Shown: positions 1 through 7,282, counted from the first letter of the stretch. The stretch: DNA of 11,848 nucleotides from JBFFSQ01 sp041572275 (GCA_041572275.1 JBFFSQ010000083.1:1-11848); one strand, 5' to 3'. Notes: generated by a model not told the origin, from the letters alone. Translations and numbers: made by a program.

Positions 1-802
1 TGATATAACCCTCAAGGCTCACATTATCACCGTCATCCCCCAGACGGTTATCTTCAACTTCAACTTCAGTGGCAGCAATAGTATTGATGCCGTTATCATA
101 GATACCCTTCACTTCAACATAGAGTCCGTTACTGATACCACCACTTGGTAAGGAACTGGCAGCAGATGCATCCACAACTATTTTGCTCACATTAAACGCA
201 CTACCGATGTCAGTAAAACCAGTTACTGTACCCTTAATTTCAACAATATCAGTCAGTGGGTTTGATGTTGGCGACTTGAGTTCAACACGCGTAGCACGAA
301 GTTCTCCGTTATTATCAAAATAACCACTGATTTCGATCACATTACCGATCGCAATTGAACCAAAATTAAAACTACTACCTTCGAATATAGTGACACCATC
401 GTTTACCCTAACAGTTGTATTGAGTACAGTGAAAGTTGCATTCAGATTATCGGCATCATATACGATAGCCCCACTGATCGGCCCTTCCAACACATCCTCA
501 TAACGAATACTATTTGCCGTACCTGTCACGCCATCCGCATTAATAGTCCCGTTAACAGTCACCACCATGCCCAGCCCAAGATCACCCTGAGTGGCTAAAG
601 TATTATCCTCAACCTCAAAACTGGCTGTATCGGTTTCATACTTCACACCATTCACATAAACACTACCAAACCCCGTAATCGTGCCCGTAGCAATATAACC
701 GGTGCCGCCGATACCAGCGACATCTGTACCGCCACCGCCACAGGCAGCAACGACCAGTGCCAGCAGACTAAGAATTCCCGTTTTCTTTAACATTGTATTC
801 AT
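1..802 (-). CDS. DUF5666-type repeat lipoprotein, C-terminus missing
   Basis: Partial: 267 codons are visible and the frame is open at the left edge. The N-terminus has a short basic stretch (LKK, residues 5-7), a hydrophobic core and a lipobox VAAC with the lipidated Cys at residue 21. A GGGG linker follows, so this is a secreted lipoprotein. The rest is beta-rich and repetitive: about three copies of a 65-80 residue unit in which a glycine-rich opening (TGFGSVYVNG near residue 43, later TGFTDIGSAF) leads into V-x-V-x-G strands and an acidic strand such as ATRVELK or ATEVEVED. This matches DUF5666 small-barrel repeats. The ATG at 802 is preceded by GAGGAG at 811-816 (8-base spacing) and overlaps the stop of the DUF6502 gene in an ATGA, so the two are probably translationally coupled. 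The function is unknown; an envelope binding or structural role is a guess. Confidence 0.8.
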   Translation of the reverse strand, partial: MNTMLKKTGILSLLALVVAACGGGGTDVAGIGGTGYIATGTITGFGSVYVNGVKYETDTASFEVEDNTLATQGDLGLGMVVTVNGTINADGVTGTANSIRYEDVLEGPISGAIVYDADNLNATFTVLNTTVRVNDGVTIFEGSSFNFGSIAIGNVIEISGYFDNNGELRATRVELKSPTSNPLTDIVEIKGTVTGFTDIGSAFNVSKIVVDASAASSLPSGGISNGLYVEVKGIYDNGINTIAATEVEVEDNRLGDDGDNVSLEGYI

Positions 803-1608
803 GACTCATTCTCCTCATTCGAGGGGTCCTGATAGTAATAAATGCCCACGCTGACATAACGCGCGTCATCTTTACTCTGGCTTTCACGTTCAGCGAGCCA
901 GCTATCGAGTTGTTCAAGTAATTTTTGAGAATTACGGCTTGCGTATTTCCTGAAGGCATCGACCTCACTGGCAGCAAGCTGTCCGGTGGAGACTTTACGC
1001 TGGAAACGGCGTTGTGAAGACTCACAAGCCATATTGTGCTCAATCGTATTCATTAATTCGCGGCTATCAGTGCCCAGGATGTTAATCGCATCCACCGGGT
1101 CATTGCCCGGTACATAGGCATGACTGACGAGATACACCTTGTCACCCTGCTTCTCAACACAGCCGCTTTTCTGTAGCAAATCGAACATGGCACGGGTAGG
1201 AATATCGCCGCTATAGTCTTTGACCAGGCTGGCAAAACCGTGCTCTGAATCGTCCATATCCAGTGCCAGAGGCACACCTTCCGTGGACATAAAACGGGGA
1301 TCGTTCATCCAGCCACTGATAACCCGCACCGCCCGATTGTATTTCTGGCTATTCCCAGAACTGTCATCAGGGCTCAGCTCCCGTAGGCGCTTAACTTCTT
1401 TTCGAGACAGCCCTGTTTGCGCAGACACCGATGAGACCGTGGCTTTTCCACTTTGTTCCGCTATACTGAATGCCTCATCGACATAGACTTGGCGCACAAT
1501 CGACTCAAATGTGCCGCAGGCTACACCGTTTCTCAACAGCAACCTGATAAGTGGCCCGAGAATTTTACGCGTTGCCTTTTCCAGAACTGATTGAATATCT
1601 TCGCTCAT
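799..1608 (-). CDS. DUF6502 family protein
   Basis: A cytoplasmic protein of 269 residues from the preferred ATG at 1608. The N-terminus carries the DUF6502 signature: a helix with GPLIRLLLRNGVACGTFESI, then a helix-turn-helix-like stretch (VSSVSAQTGLSRKEVKRL), which suggests a winged-helix DNA-binding fold. The later part has no motif I recognise. There is no signal peptide or membrane helix. The frame can be extended to a TTG at 1638, and an in-frame TAG at 1654-1656 closes it further upstream. I prefer 1608 because it is the only ATG near the family's usual N-terminus and because a TATAAT box lies inside the extension. The stop overlaps the start of the lipoprotein gene by 4 bases, so the two form an operon. 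A regulatory role for the pair is possible but unproven. Confidence 0.8.
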   Translation of the reverse strand: MSEDIQSVLEKATRKILGPLIRLLLRNGVACGTFESIVRQVYVDEAFSIAEQSGKATVSSVSAQTGLSRKEVKRLRELSPDDSSGNSQKYNRAVRVISGWMNDPRFMSTEGVPLALDMDDSEHGFASLVKDYSGDIPTRAMFDLLQKSGCVEKQGDKVYLVSHAYVPGNDPVDAINILGTDSRELMNTIEHNMACESSQRRFQRKVSTGQLAASEVDAFRKYASRNSQKLLEQLDSWLAERESQSKDDARYVSVGIYYYQDPSNEENES

Positions 1609-1615
1609 AACTGGG

Positions 1616-1643
1616 ATTATATTCCCATTTCTTATCAATTCAA
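1616..1643 (-). promoter_or_regulatory. Sigma70-type promoter of the DUF6502-lipoprotein operon
   Basis: On the minus strand TTGAAT (1643-1638) is followed after 16 bases by a perfect TATAAT (1621-1616). Transcription would begin about seven bases later, near 1609, directly before the ATG at 1608. If both calls hold, the mRNA is leaderless. The -10 box sits inside an imperfect palindrome, GGGATTATATTCCC at 1613-1626. Confidence 0.45.
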
Positions 1644-1655
1644 GCCAAAATCGCT

Positions 1656-1662
1656 ACCTCCT
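1656..1662 (-). promoter_or_regulatory. Orphan Shine-Dalgarno sequence AGGAGGT
   Basis: A perfect AGGAGGT reads on the minus strand but has no in-frame start codon at the usual 5-9 base distance. The first in-frame start, TTG at 1638, is 17 bases away. The nearby TTG at 1648 begins only a two-codon frame (TTG GCT TGA). It may be chance, may serve a very short leader peptide, or may support weak TTG initiation. Confidence 0.3.
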
Positions 1663-1756
1663 GTCCGAATATACTGCCTACAACAATAGGCAATCGGTAT
1701 CGATTCAACCGTTAATCCAGGCACTCCGCATGGAAATATGAAATATATATAAGTTT

Positions 1757-1771
1757 TTGATTATAAATCAA
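1757..1771. promoter_or_regulatory. FNR-like palindrome with 5-base spacer
   Basis: Perfect half-sites TTGAT and ATCAA flank TATAA. FNR sites normally have a 4-base spacer, so this is one base too long. It lies about 220 bases before the Crp/Fnr gene and 150 before DUF6502. Autoregulation is conceivable, but the spacing argues against it. Confidence 0.2.
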
Positions 1772-1806
1772 ATCACGACCAGAACTAACCCTATATATTA
1801 GTCTTT

Positions 1807-1825
1807 AAAGTATTGTGAATACTTT
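1807..1825. repeat. Perfect inverted repeat, 8-3-8
   Basis: AAAGTATT and AATACTTT are exact reverse complements around a GTG loop. No T-run follows and no gene ends here, so it is not a factor-independent terminator. It is more likely an operator or a leader hairpin for the regulator gene that starts at 1991. Confidence 0.5.
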
Positions 1826-1990
1826 CTCATGACATAGTACCTGTATACCATGCGATGAGTCACTGAGCCATGAAACAGCTTATGCTGAGTTGAGACAAAC
1901 TTTAATCTGGAAAATCTCCGCAGCAGTCGGTGTTTTTAAGCTATTATTAAATGAACATTACAAAATAGCTGGTACGTTTATTGAGCCATT

Positions 1991-2695
1991 ATGAAAATCG
2001 TAACAGTGCAAGATGCCTGGGCAGGCGAAGCTGATTGCAGAAATTGCGCCTTGCGTAACACCGCTCTCTTTGCCGGGCTTAATGAAACAGACTTTGAAAA
2101 GATCCATAAGCCGATTGATCAGTTTATTATTCCAACAGGGTCAGTGTTATATCAGACGAATGATTCTGCAGAATACCTATATACGATTCGCAGCGGCGTT
2201 ATCAAGCTCACCCAGTACCTGAGTGACGGCAGCCAACGTATCGTTAGACTTGGGTTCTCTTCCGACGTCATCGGCCTTGAATCCATTTTATTACCTAATT
2301 ACCAGCATAACGCAGTTGCCCTTCGTGATTCCGAAGTCTGTCGCATACCCGTGACTATAGTGAACACCATCAGCACAGACAATCAGGCACTACACCAGGA
2401 ACTCCTCAAGCGTTGGCAATCAGCATTAAATGAGGCCGATACCTGGTTAACCCAGCTTTCCACCGGCTCAGCAAAACAACGTATGGCCCGACTTATCCTT
2501 AAACTGGCAGATAAATACGGTCCAGAGCAGTGTGAACTCTTCAGTCGCGAAGATATTGGCTCCATGCTAGGTATTACCACTGAAACAGCCAGTCGCACCA
2601 TTGCCGAATTCAAGCGTAATGCTCTGATCAACCAGGTTGATAACCATATCTACTCAATAAGATCCGATCAACTTGAACTTGTCTCTGCTGATTAA
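1991..2695 (+). CDS. Crp/Fnr family transcriptional regulator with CxxC N-terminus
   Basis: 234 residues, the usual family length. Order: an N-terminal stretch with C16-x2-C19, a cyclic-nucleotide-binding-type beta-roll (about 26-125, including LYTIRSGVIKL and the RIVRLG strand), a dimer helix (about 130-158) and a C-terminal winged helix with SREDIGSMLGITTETASR. E198, S201 and R202 match the E-x-x-S-R recognition residues of E. coli FNR, which read TTGAT half-sites. C117 in the EVCRIP strand aligns with FNR Cys122. FNR's third N-terminal cluster Cys has no equivalent here (Ala25 at the matching spacing), so a classical 4Fe-4S cluster is doubtful; C181 is the only other Cys. The ATG at 1991 is fixed by an in-frame TGA nine bases upstream; the ribosome site (TTGAG) is weak. 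Likely an oxygen, redox or NO-type regulator; targets are unknown. Confidence 0.9.
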   Translation: MKIVTVQDAWAGEADCRNCALRNTALFAGLNETDFEKIHKPIDQFIIPTGSVLYQTNDSAEYLYTIRSGVIKLTQYLSDGSQRIVRLGFSSDVIGLESILLPNYQHNAVALRDSEVCRIPVTIVNTISTDNQALHQELLKRWQSALNEADTWLTQLSTGSAKQRMARLILKLADKYGPEQCELFSREDIGSMLGITTETASRTIAEFKRNALINQVDNHIYSIRSDQLELVSAD

Positions 2696-2832
2696 GCCTC
2701 CGCGTCACTGACCTGACTCCCGATGCATTAATCCTGCAACTTAGATCTTTGCCATATCATCACCAATCTATCACCTACACTCGGTTAACAGATCAGCTGA
2801 ATCAGATTGTCTGATGAGATAACACAAACCAA

Positions 2833-5034
2833 TCAGGCCAATTGTGAGCGTATCAGGTCATGATCCAGTGTTTCGGCAATGCTATAGCCCAGTTCACGGT
2901 AGGCCTCAAACTGATCCTCATCAAAAAATTGATCAGCCGTGCTTTCATCAGGAAAATCCGAGTGTGCACTTTTATAACCCAGTAGCTCCAGGCTCAGACC
3001 TTCAATAATGGTTGTTTTTATATAGATCAAACTACCCGTTGACTGATCTGGATATGTGATTGTACCCACGATATAACCGCGCTTGGCCAGTTTGACATGT
3101 CTAGGGTAACCGGCACTCAAATCATCATGTGGTATCAGATCTCGGGGATGATTATCTTCATTAAAATCTATCACAACGCCAAAATCAGCTCGCACCCTGC
3201 GGACGGCATTTTGTAAATCACCAAAATCGAAATCTGGATCTGCCGCACCATCACTGACAATAATTAATTTACATTGCCGCCTGATCAACTCATACAAACC
3301 CAGGTTTTCAAAGTGACCGCCGTCACTTAACTGAATAAAGCGTTTATTCTCTGCATAACCATCTGGTTTAATTTCATACCAGGCCGCATCAAAATGATTA
3401 GGACTATGCCAGGTGCATTTTTTCTTATCAGGATTGGGCGCCCAGTAACCCAGGCGCAAATTTAAAAATGCCATCAACAGGGAAACAAATGGATTACGTG
3501 TCAAGCCAACACCACCTACACCAGTGTTGGGATTGGCTGCAGCACCAGAGATGGCCATTGCCGTAGCCATGGTCATATTATTCTTCATGAATAAATCCGT
3601 TCGACTCCAGCCAGTGGCATTACTACCACAATAATAGGGCGACAAAATAAAGCTATCACCGCCTCTAATCCTATATTTTCGTACCTCGGAATCCACCAGC
3701 ACTACATTGTTATTAACAATATGATAAGGCCCTGTCGGCGGATAGCATTGAAGATTTGAGCCCTTTAAAGGATGAGGGTGCATACGAGCGTGATCAGCCT
3801 GATCAGCTGGCATGGTAGCATTCGCAAGTGCATGATCTACATTCGGCATAAAGGTTTCCATCAAACGATCTCGATAATAACGATGTAGAGAAATGTAATT
3901 AAGGTTAACGACTAAACCAGTGATGATAGACACAACAAATGCCACGCCCATTGCCGCCCAATGATCAGAATGAGAATACACATCGAAAGCCATAAGATAG
4001 GTAATAACTAGAATGCCATAAATAAACAACGCCGAACCCAACATGGCAACCCAGCCCAATGGTACTCCCCCCTCCTTGTTCGAGGATTTTAGATAGGTCC
4101 AAATGCCGGATACAACACCTGATAGCATCAATGCCAGACCACTACTCTCTTCTACTTTACCCTCTAGCCAGGCCTCTACATATGGTAGGGATGCGACCAG
4201 TAAAGCAAGCACTGTTCCCCACAATAGATAACGTATGCCATTTTCGAATCGTCTCCGAGCTCGATAACGTCGAGAAGATGTTGCTCGACCATGCATCGTC
4301 CTCAATGAATAGAAGACACTCAGAAATACAAACATAATCGACAGTATGCCAGCTAACCAAAGTGACCAGTCAAATAACTTTGGAATAGTACCATCAGCTA
4401 TCTCTACACCTGGCTTTAGACCTGACAACCAAAATAGACTCAACATAAACGTTATCAGCAGTGGCAGCCATACTAAAAGATTTAGCACCATGCCGCGTAA
4501 CAAGACAGCAATTAATGATGTCATAGTAATGCCATTACCTGGGATTAAATATTTCCCATGCTGTCGCAAAAATTTTAACATCTTGTCCTGCTTGGTATTT
4601 GAAGCATGCCCTTCCCGACCATTAGGGTGGTCAGTACCATAAGGGAAGGTGTTTGGACCCAGTCCGAAGCCCTGTTCTGGATTCCGCTGTACCAACCAGG
4701 TCAAAGCCGATCCAATATATCCACCACCCGATACAGTCGACAAATAATCCATATTCTTTAGCAAGTCTGCTTTAGCCAGCGACTGCATGACACCCAGCGC
4801 AAATGTTGCCGAACGAATTCCGCCACCCGATATTGCAAGACCCGTCAGTTTTTCTGATGAGGCATGATCGCGTTTAGCGTGTTTACGCCAGCGTTTGATA
4901 TGCTGAGATTCATGCTCTTTAAGTGACTGGCTATGGACATCTGCAGTACAATTTTTAACTGAATCGTTTAATACATCATCGTTCAGTTGCTCAATAAACT
5001 CCGGCATTTGCCTGGGTTCAATATTTTCTGTCAT
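2833..5034 (-). CDS. Patatin-like phospholipase with inserted membrane region
   Basis: 733 residues. The N-terminal patatin half has the oxyanion loop GGGIRSA (70-76) and the nucleophile elbow STVSGGGYIG with Ser102. The C-terminal half has the catalytic Asp in SDGGHFENLG (Asp571). Between them lie about six hydrophobic helices (near 170-206, 222-244, 268-285, 297-315, 325-350 and 359-381), so this is an integral membrane lipase. The predicted reaction is acyl ester hydrolysis of phospholipids or lysophospholipids. The first Gly of the usual GxSxG is Thr100, a variation I recall from large membrane patatin-like proteins. Residues 1-60 are polar and unassigned. The ATG at 5034 has AGGGTGG a few bases upstream (5039-5045). 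It is the last gene of a three-gene unit, 25 bases after the amidase. Patatin enzymes act as membrane-damaging effectors in some defence systems such as CBASS CapV; no such sensor is present here. Confidence 0.88.
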   Translation of the reverse strand: MTENIEPRQMPEFIEQLNDDVLNDSVKNCTADVHSQSLKEHESQHIKRWRKHAKRDHASSEKLTGLAISGGGIRSATFALGVMQSLAKADLLKNMDYLSTVSGGGYIGSALTWLVQRNPEQGFGLGPNTFPYGTDHPNGREGHASNTKQDKMLKFLRQHGKYLIPGNGITMTSLIAVLLRGMVLNLLVWLPLLITFMLSLFWLSGLKPGVEIADGTIPKLFDWSLWLAGILSIMFVFLSVFYSLRTMHGRATSSRRYRARRRFENGIRYLLWGTVLALLVASLPYVEAWLEGKVEESSGLALMLSGVVSGIWTYLKSSNKEGGVPLGWVAMLGSALFIYGILVITYLMAFDVYSHSDHWAAMGVAFVVSIITGLVVNLNYISLHRYYRDRLMETFMPNVDHALANATMPADQADHARMHPHPLKGSNLQCYPPTGPYHIVNNNVVLVDSEVRKYRIRGGDSFILSPYYCGSNATGWSRTDLFMKNNMTMATAMAISGAAANPNTGVGGVGLTRNPFVSLLMAFLNLRLGYWAPNPDKKKCTWHSPNHFDAAWYEIKPDGYAENKRFIQLSDGGHFENLGLYELIRRQCKLIIVSDGAADPDFDFGDLQNAVRRVRADFGVVIDFNEDNHPRDLIPHDDLSAGYPRHVKLAKRGYIVGTITYPDQSTGSLIYIKTTIIEGLSLELLGYKSAHSDFPDESTADQFFDEDQFEAYRELGYSIAETLDHDLIRSQLA

Positions 5035-5059
5035 TTATCCACCCTCTTTTTGTCCATAC

Positions 5060-5917
5060 TCAAAGTTGTGAGCCCATCATCTCAATAGCAGTAACATAGG
5101 CATCAGCCAGATCTTTAATATTGGATTGCGCCTGAGCCAGATCATCGGGATTATCAATAAAAAAAGGCTCGGCAATTACACAAGGCATCTTGGTATAACG
5201 CAGCAGATAACCACCTCTGTCTTCACTGGTACGAGACTTTATGCCACGATCATGTAAGCCAAGACCGGCCAGCAATTTTTCCTGCAAGAGACTGGCCAGT
5301 ACTTTACCTTGCTTTGATTTGTAATAATAAAGTACTTCAGTACCTGAAGCTTCATTATTAAAGGCATTGCAATGCAAACTAATCGCAAAATCTGCATCGG
5401 TCTGATTAACATCGTCAGGTAACTGTTGATAGGTTGTACGATAGATTCGTTTTATATTGACTGTCTTAGTTCGCTCTTCAATGAGTCGTGACAAGGCATC
5501 ATTGAATTCAAACTCCGTCACTTTCTGATCAGCACTTACTGCACCCGGGGACTGTTTTTTATGGCCGATAATTATTGCACAAAGTTTGTCCCGATCTGAA
5601 GGTCCAGCCTCAAATGCATTCAGGGTATTCTGGATATCAGCGTAACTAATTAACTGCTTTTCGACTAAGCTCTGAATCAAGGCCCCGGTCACTTTTGGAA
5701 GAACTTCTGTGATTTCAGCCATGTACAACACACCACCGGATAACTCGCCTTCTACAACTGCCATCTCACCGTCAAGGTCATCAGCAATCTGCAGCAATGA
5801 CTGATCTACTGGCTGTATTGATTGCCGGGCTTGTGTGGTCAGTATAATGTCATCCGATACTGTTCGTATCGAGCCATCTTTATTTAATACTCCAATCAAA
5901 TAATCCTGATGCGCCAC
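5060..5917 (-). CDS. N-acetylmuramoyl-L-alanine amidase (Amidase_3 type), no signal peptide
   Basis: 285 residues. The C-terminal part (about 112-285) is a zinc amidase that cuts the bond between MurNAc and L-alanine in peptidoglycan. Zinc ligands are His119 in IIIGHKKQSPGA, probably Glu135 in TEFEFND, and His182 in SLHCNAF, followed by the family's GTEVLYYY; the catalytic Glu250 lies in CVIAEPFF. All key residues are present, so it should be active. Residues 1-105 form an extra module that I do not recognise: a beta-rich piece (DLDGEMAVVEGELSGG near 47-62) and helices. There is no Sec or Tat signal, so export would need another route or membrane damage, as for phage endolysins. The start is GTG at 5917, chosen for the strong AGGAGA at 5923-5928 five bases before it. 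Neighbours are 20 and 25 bases away, so it is almost surely cotranscribed. Confidence 0.85.
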   Translation of the reverse strand: MAHQDYLIGVLNKDGSIRTVSDDIILTTQARQSIQPVDQSLLQIADDLDGEMAVVEGELSGGVLYMAEITEVLPKVTGALIQSLVEKQLISYADIQNTLNAFEAGPSDRDKLCAIIIGHKKQSPGAVSADQKVTEFEFNDALSRLIEERTKTVNIKRIYRTTYQQLPDDVNQTDADFAISLHCNAFNNEASGTEVLYYYKSKQGKVLASLLQEKLLAGLGLHDRGIKSRTSEDRGGYLLRYTKMPCVIAEPFFIDNPDDLAQAQSNIKDLADAYVTAIEMMGSQL

Positions 5918-5922
5918 AATAT

Positions 5923-5928
5923 TCTCCT
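5923..5928 (-). promoter_or_regulatory. Ribosome binding site deciding the amidase GTG start
   Basis: AGGAGA on the minus strand lies five bases before GTG at 5917, in the 20-base gap after the NUDIX stop codon. It supports the GTG start over later codons. Confidence 0.7.
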
Positions 5929-5937
5929 AATCATCAA

Positions 5938-7278
5938 TTATTTACGACTGACAATTTTGTTAATTGTATTTATTACCAAACGCTCGGTTGATCCAGATAC
6001 AAACGCAATTACATATACAGTAAAAACAGATAAGCCCATATCCATATCAGCTATTTTTATTTCAATTACTGAACTCAGCTGTGATACCAGCAACAAATAA
6101 ATAACCAGGGCGGATACCATCCCCAGTAATAGCCTTAATAAGGTGACACGCAAGGCCAGTGTCAATTCGGGTATCCTCGATTGTTCATCTGAACCAGTAG
6201 ACTTCAAAACAGCACTAAAAACAGCACCCAGTAATCCGTATAACAATACGCCTGGATACATATGAGTGAAAGACATCACATAGTCTGAGTCATATTCAAT
6301 ACAATGACTGGCAGACAACCACACAATTGCCAGAACCATGATAACCATGAGCGATGCAAGAAAAGTATGGAAGCGCCTTTTTATCGTATCTTTATAAGCC
6401 TGATTACTAAAATGCTCATCACGAACTAATGCTGCATCGTACAGATGCTGAGGCGAGAGCTTGGCTCCATCAAAATTGGCAGGAATTAATGTATGAACGA
6501 CTTCTTTTCGCCATGTATTGAGCTTTACCGATTCTTCACGAATTTGCTGAGCCTTTATTTTTAAAATAGACGGATCGTTTATCGCCAGTAGTTCGAGTCT
6601 TCGAGCCGCATGAAAACAACGCCAGCCTTTATCAATATCACCATCATCAATAGCAGCCTCGGCTAGCTTTAATAAACGCTCGATCTTTAGTAAACATTCC
6701 TTGTCTGTATTTGCACCAGCATGGATCAGGCAGGGATACTCTTCACGATAAGCAGCAATTGATGAGGTTAATCGTTTACTACGAGCACTCTGACTGAAAC
6801 ATCTATAAATACGCGCTAAACGTTTAACAAATGTGCATTCCTGAGGTTGCGCCTGTGAATAAAAATTTCTAAGTAGTTGTTTCTGACTGTCGTGGCTCAG
6901 TCGTTCAATGGCATCTTCTGGCGATAACCAGGCCAGCTCATGTACTTCTTCAGAGGCACTGAAGTTGCATTCTTCATCTGCTCGCCCTAGCCAGTAAAAG
7001 ACCACTTTAGTTTGGTGCTCTATTTGATAGACATCACAGCTGATAAAACGCGACAACTGGACATCACAACCGGTCTCTTCTATAGCTTCACGGACAGCAG
7101 CTGCCTTCAGGCTTTCGCCAGTTTGTAGCTTACCTTTGGGCAGTGACCACTCAGTGCCGTAGCGTTGTCGACGAATAACTGCAATTTCACGAATCAGGTC
7201 AGTGTCACGTTCTATAACAACGCCCGCAGCTAATTGAATATCATCAGAATGATTATTTTCATGGACAGGTATTTTCAT
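5938..7278 (-). CDS. NUDIX hydrolase fused to a four-helix membrane module
   Basis: 446 residues. Residues 14-140 are a NUDIX domain with a complete box: Gly49, Glu55, Arg63-Glu64, Glu67-Glu68 and Gly70 in the G-x5-E-x7-RE-x2-EE-x-G pattern. It should therefore bind a divalent metal and cut a nucleoside diphosphate-linked substrate. A basic linker (150-180) leads to a helical segment (about 195-260) containing GWRCFHAARRLELL, then four predicted membrane helices near 304-322, 341-358, 378-400 and 418-435, ending at TERLVINTINKIVSRK. The substrate is unknown. The helical GW-x4-AAR segment plus C-terminal membrane helices resembles, from memory, a module in other bacterial proteins of unknown function. 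ATG at 7278 has no clear ribosome site; a hairpin lies just upstream. It is first of the three-gene unit. Stand-alone NUDIX enzymes are usually soluble and under 200 residues, so this fusion is unusual. Confidence 0.88.
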   Translation of the reverse strand: MKIPVHENNHSDDIQLAAGVVIERDTDLIREIAVIRRQRYGTEWSLPKGKLQTGESLKAAAVREAIEETGCDVQLSRFISCDVYQIEHQTKVVFYWLGRADEECNFSASEEVHELAWLSPEDAIERLSHDSQKQLLRNFYSQAQPQECTFVKRLARIYRCFSQSARSKRLTSSIAAYREEYPCLIHAGANTDKECLLKIERLLKLAEAAIDDGDIDKGWRCFHAARRLELLAINDPSILKIKAQQIREESVKLNTWRKEVVHTLIPANFDGAKLSPQHLYDAALVRDEHFSNQAYKDTIKRRFHTFLASLMVIMVLAIVWLSASHCIEYDSDYVMSFTHMYPGVLLYGLLGAVFSAVLKSTGSDEQSRIPELTLALRVTLLRLLLGMVSALVIYLLLVSQLSSVIEIKIADMDMGLSVFTVYVIAFVSGSTERLVINTINKIVSRK

Positions 7279-7282
7279 TATT

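Larger units (their letters stand above)
1644..1990. other. Intergenic region between divergent DUF6502 and Crp/Fnr genes
   Basis: About 350 AT-rich bases without a convincing gene. It contains the orphan AGGAGGT (1656-1662), a short 5-4-5 palindrome (AATCG / CGATT, 1692-1705), the TTGAT/ATCAA element (1757-1771) and the 8-3-8 inverted repeat (1807-1825), each short enough that some could be chance. I could not pick a clear -35/-10 pair for the plus-strand regulator gene. Confidence 0.6.

Noticed and set aside
768..1043. Minus-strand open frame across the DUF6502/lipoprotein junction
   Set aside because: It overlaps both well-supported genes in another frame and lacks recognisable protein features.
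1638..1638. TTG at 1638 as the DUF6502 start
   Set aside because: A TATAAT box lies inside the added ten codons and the SD is 17 bases away; kept only as an alternative.
1970..1985. Sigma54-like element TGGTACG-N4-TTGAG upstream of the Crp/Fnr gene
   Set aside because: The essential -12 GC is GA, and transcription would start inside the coding region just after ATG 1991.
2801..2815. Hairpin ATCAG-ATTGT-CTGAT between the convergent regulator and patatin genes, as a terminator
   Set aside because: The stem is only five pairs and no T-run follows on either strand.
4059..4642. Open frames on the plus strand inside the patatin gene
   Set aside because: They lie opposite the membrane-helix coding region, overlap one another and show no family motif or ribosome site; they are antisense shadows.
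2833..5034. CBASS effector assignment for the patatin gene
   Set aside because: No CD-NTase, E1/E2, JAB or HORMA/TRIP13 gene is present, and the large membrane insertion differs from CapV-type effectors.
2833..7278. Phage lysis cassette or prophage remnant
   Set aside because: No phage structural, replication or integrase genes flank the unit, and NUDIX and patatin genes are not usual lysis genes; only the logic is similar.
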